From contig CAWKCE010000003.1 in the NCBI GenBank assembly GCA_963848085.1, positions 1,178,001-1,242,000 on the forward strand: a DNA stretch of 64,000 nt. The letters run 5' to 3'. This document shows positions 63,570 through 64,000 of the stretch, piece after piece. This stretch comes from CAWKCE01 sp032127035. GTDB taxonomy: Bacteria > Actinomycetota > Actinomycetes > JAHEKZ01. A program made the position numbers and the translations under genes. Within the stretch, counting starts at the first letter, position 1, and each line of letters begins with the position of its first letter. Under the pieces are notes generated by a model that was not told the origin of the DNA, did no database searches, and saw nothing but the letters and a program-made list of their open reading frames with translations.

Positions 63570-63961
63570 CCGAGGACCCTCGAACTGGCATGACGGTGAC
63601 TCACCGGCGCTACGTGCCGTACAGCCACGCCCACTACGCGGGCAACCTCGTCGACGGCGCCTACTCGCTCGCCGCCTTCGGCGATGTCGCCACCGAGCTG
63701 ATGATCCGCACCGACGGCGACGAGGGCCTGTTCGCGTCCTACTCCGACGTCCAGTTCCTGGCGCCGGTGCGAGCCGGGGACGTCCTGGAGATCAGCGGGA
63801 CGATCACCCGTGTGGGAAGCCGCAGTCGCGCGGTCTCCTTCGAGGCGCGCGTGGTGTGCCGCGGACGACCCGACCGCGGCGAGTCGGCCGCCGAGGTGCT
63901 TGCGGCGCCCATCGTTGCCTGCACCGCGGTCGGGACGATCGTCGTACCCGCGAGGGTGTGA
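63566..63961 (+). CDS. kal: 3-aminobutyryl-CoA ammonia-lyase Kal
   Basis: 131 residues from GTG 63566, a hot-dog-fold protein of the Kal length. SHAHYAGNLVDGAYSLAAFGDVATELMIRTDGDEGLFASY and VQFLAPVRAGDVLEISGTI are the family signatures. It releases ammonia from 3-aminobutyryl-CoA to give crotonyl-CoA. The remaining pathway gene, kce, and CoA-transferase genes would be expected to the right of the window if the order follows anaerobes. Confidence 0.93.
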   Translation: MTEDPRTGMTVTHRRYVPYSHAHYAGNLVDGAYSLAAFGDVATELMIRTDGDEGLFASYSDVQFLAPVRAGDVLEISGTITRVGSRSRAVSFEARVVCRGRPDRGESAAEVLAAPIVACTAVGTIVVPARV

Positions 63962-64000
63962 CCGGCGCTGCGGTCCGAGCGGTTGGTCCGCACCGCTGTC
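63962..64000. other. Window end, 39 bp
   Basis: Nothing recognisable; contains GGTCCGAGC..GGTTGGTCC, too short to interpret. Confidence 0.4.

Overview
The window is about 70% G+C, densely packed chromosomal DNA from an actinobacterium. Markers are a complete Pup-proteasome locus (arc/mpa, dop, pup, prcB, prcA, pafA, pafB, pafC), the mycothiol ligase gene mshC, an F420-type LLM oxidoreductase, a 13E12/DUF222 HNH protein, and the block histidine phosphatase / DUF3090 / SCO1664-like protein / mshC. Many GTG starts, 4-nt GTGA/ATGA overlaps and probable leaderless genes fit the same group. A Propionibacteriales (Nocardioides-like) or related lineage is my guess, not a demonstrated placement. I see no rRNA, prophage, insertion sequence or CRISPR array; there is one tRNA, tRNA-Leu(GAG).

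Layout. 1-13 kb is a mixed accessory region: a ThuA-Gfo/Idh fusion cut by the window edge, VOC and isochorismatase-like enzymes, a secreted M6 metalloprotease, a flavodoxin-like protein, a 13E12 HNH protein, a trimethyllysine/gamma-butyrobetaine-type dioxygenase, a secreted arylsulfotransferase-like protein, an overlapping trio (PF13769-like, DinB, YhhN), two DUF1905 genes (one frameshifted) and a lipoprotein. 13-32 kb is housekeeping: M20 peptidase, aldo/keto reductase, LLM oxidoreductase, uppP, the mshC block, PAC2, metH, a HAD phosphatase, an ABC exporter, a RecB-like nuclease, a site-2 protease and TrmI.

32-51.5 kb is the proteasome locus. Arc/Mpa and Dop are followed, on the opposite strand, by a four-gene redox module (55-aa membrane protein, heme-type membrane protein, NuoF-like protein, ferredoxin). 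Then come Pup, PrcB, PrcA, PafA, two FKBP proteins, an opposite-strand DUF3866 gene, PafB, PafC, a zinc-ribbon protein, TatA, TatC, a lipid kinase and a Ski2-like helicase.

51.5-64 kb holds a 5'-3' exonuclease, an M24 peptidase, an acyl-CoA dehydrogenase, an Lrp/AsnC regulator, two tandem secreted CAP-domain proteins with near-identical leaders, and a lysine aminomutase locus. In the last, kamA (lysine 2,3-aminomutase-like) diverges from an overlapping operon kdd - YtcJ-like amidohydrolase - kamD - kamE - kal. Together these give most of the lysine-to-crotonyl-CoA route known from anaerobes. The cleavage enzyme (kce) is not in view and may lie beyond the right edge. The embedded amidohydrolase, the divergent KamA, the redox module inside the proteasome locus and the duplicated CAP leaders are the least expected parts.
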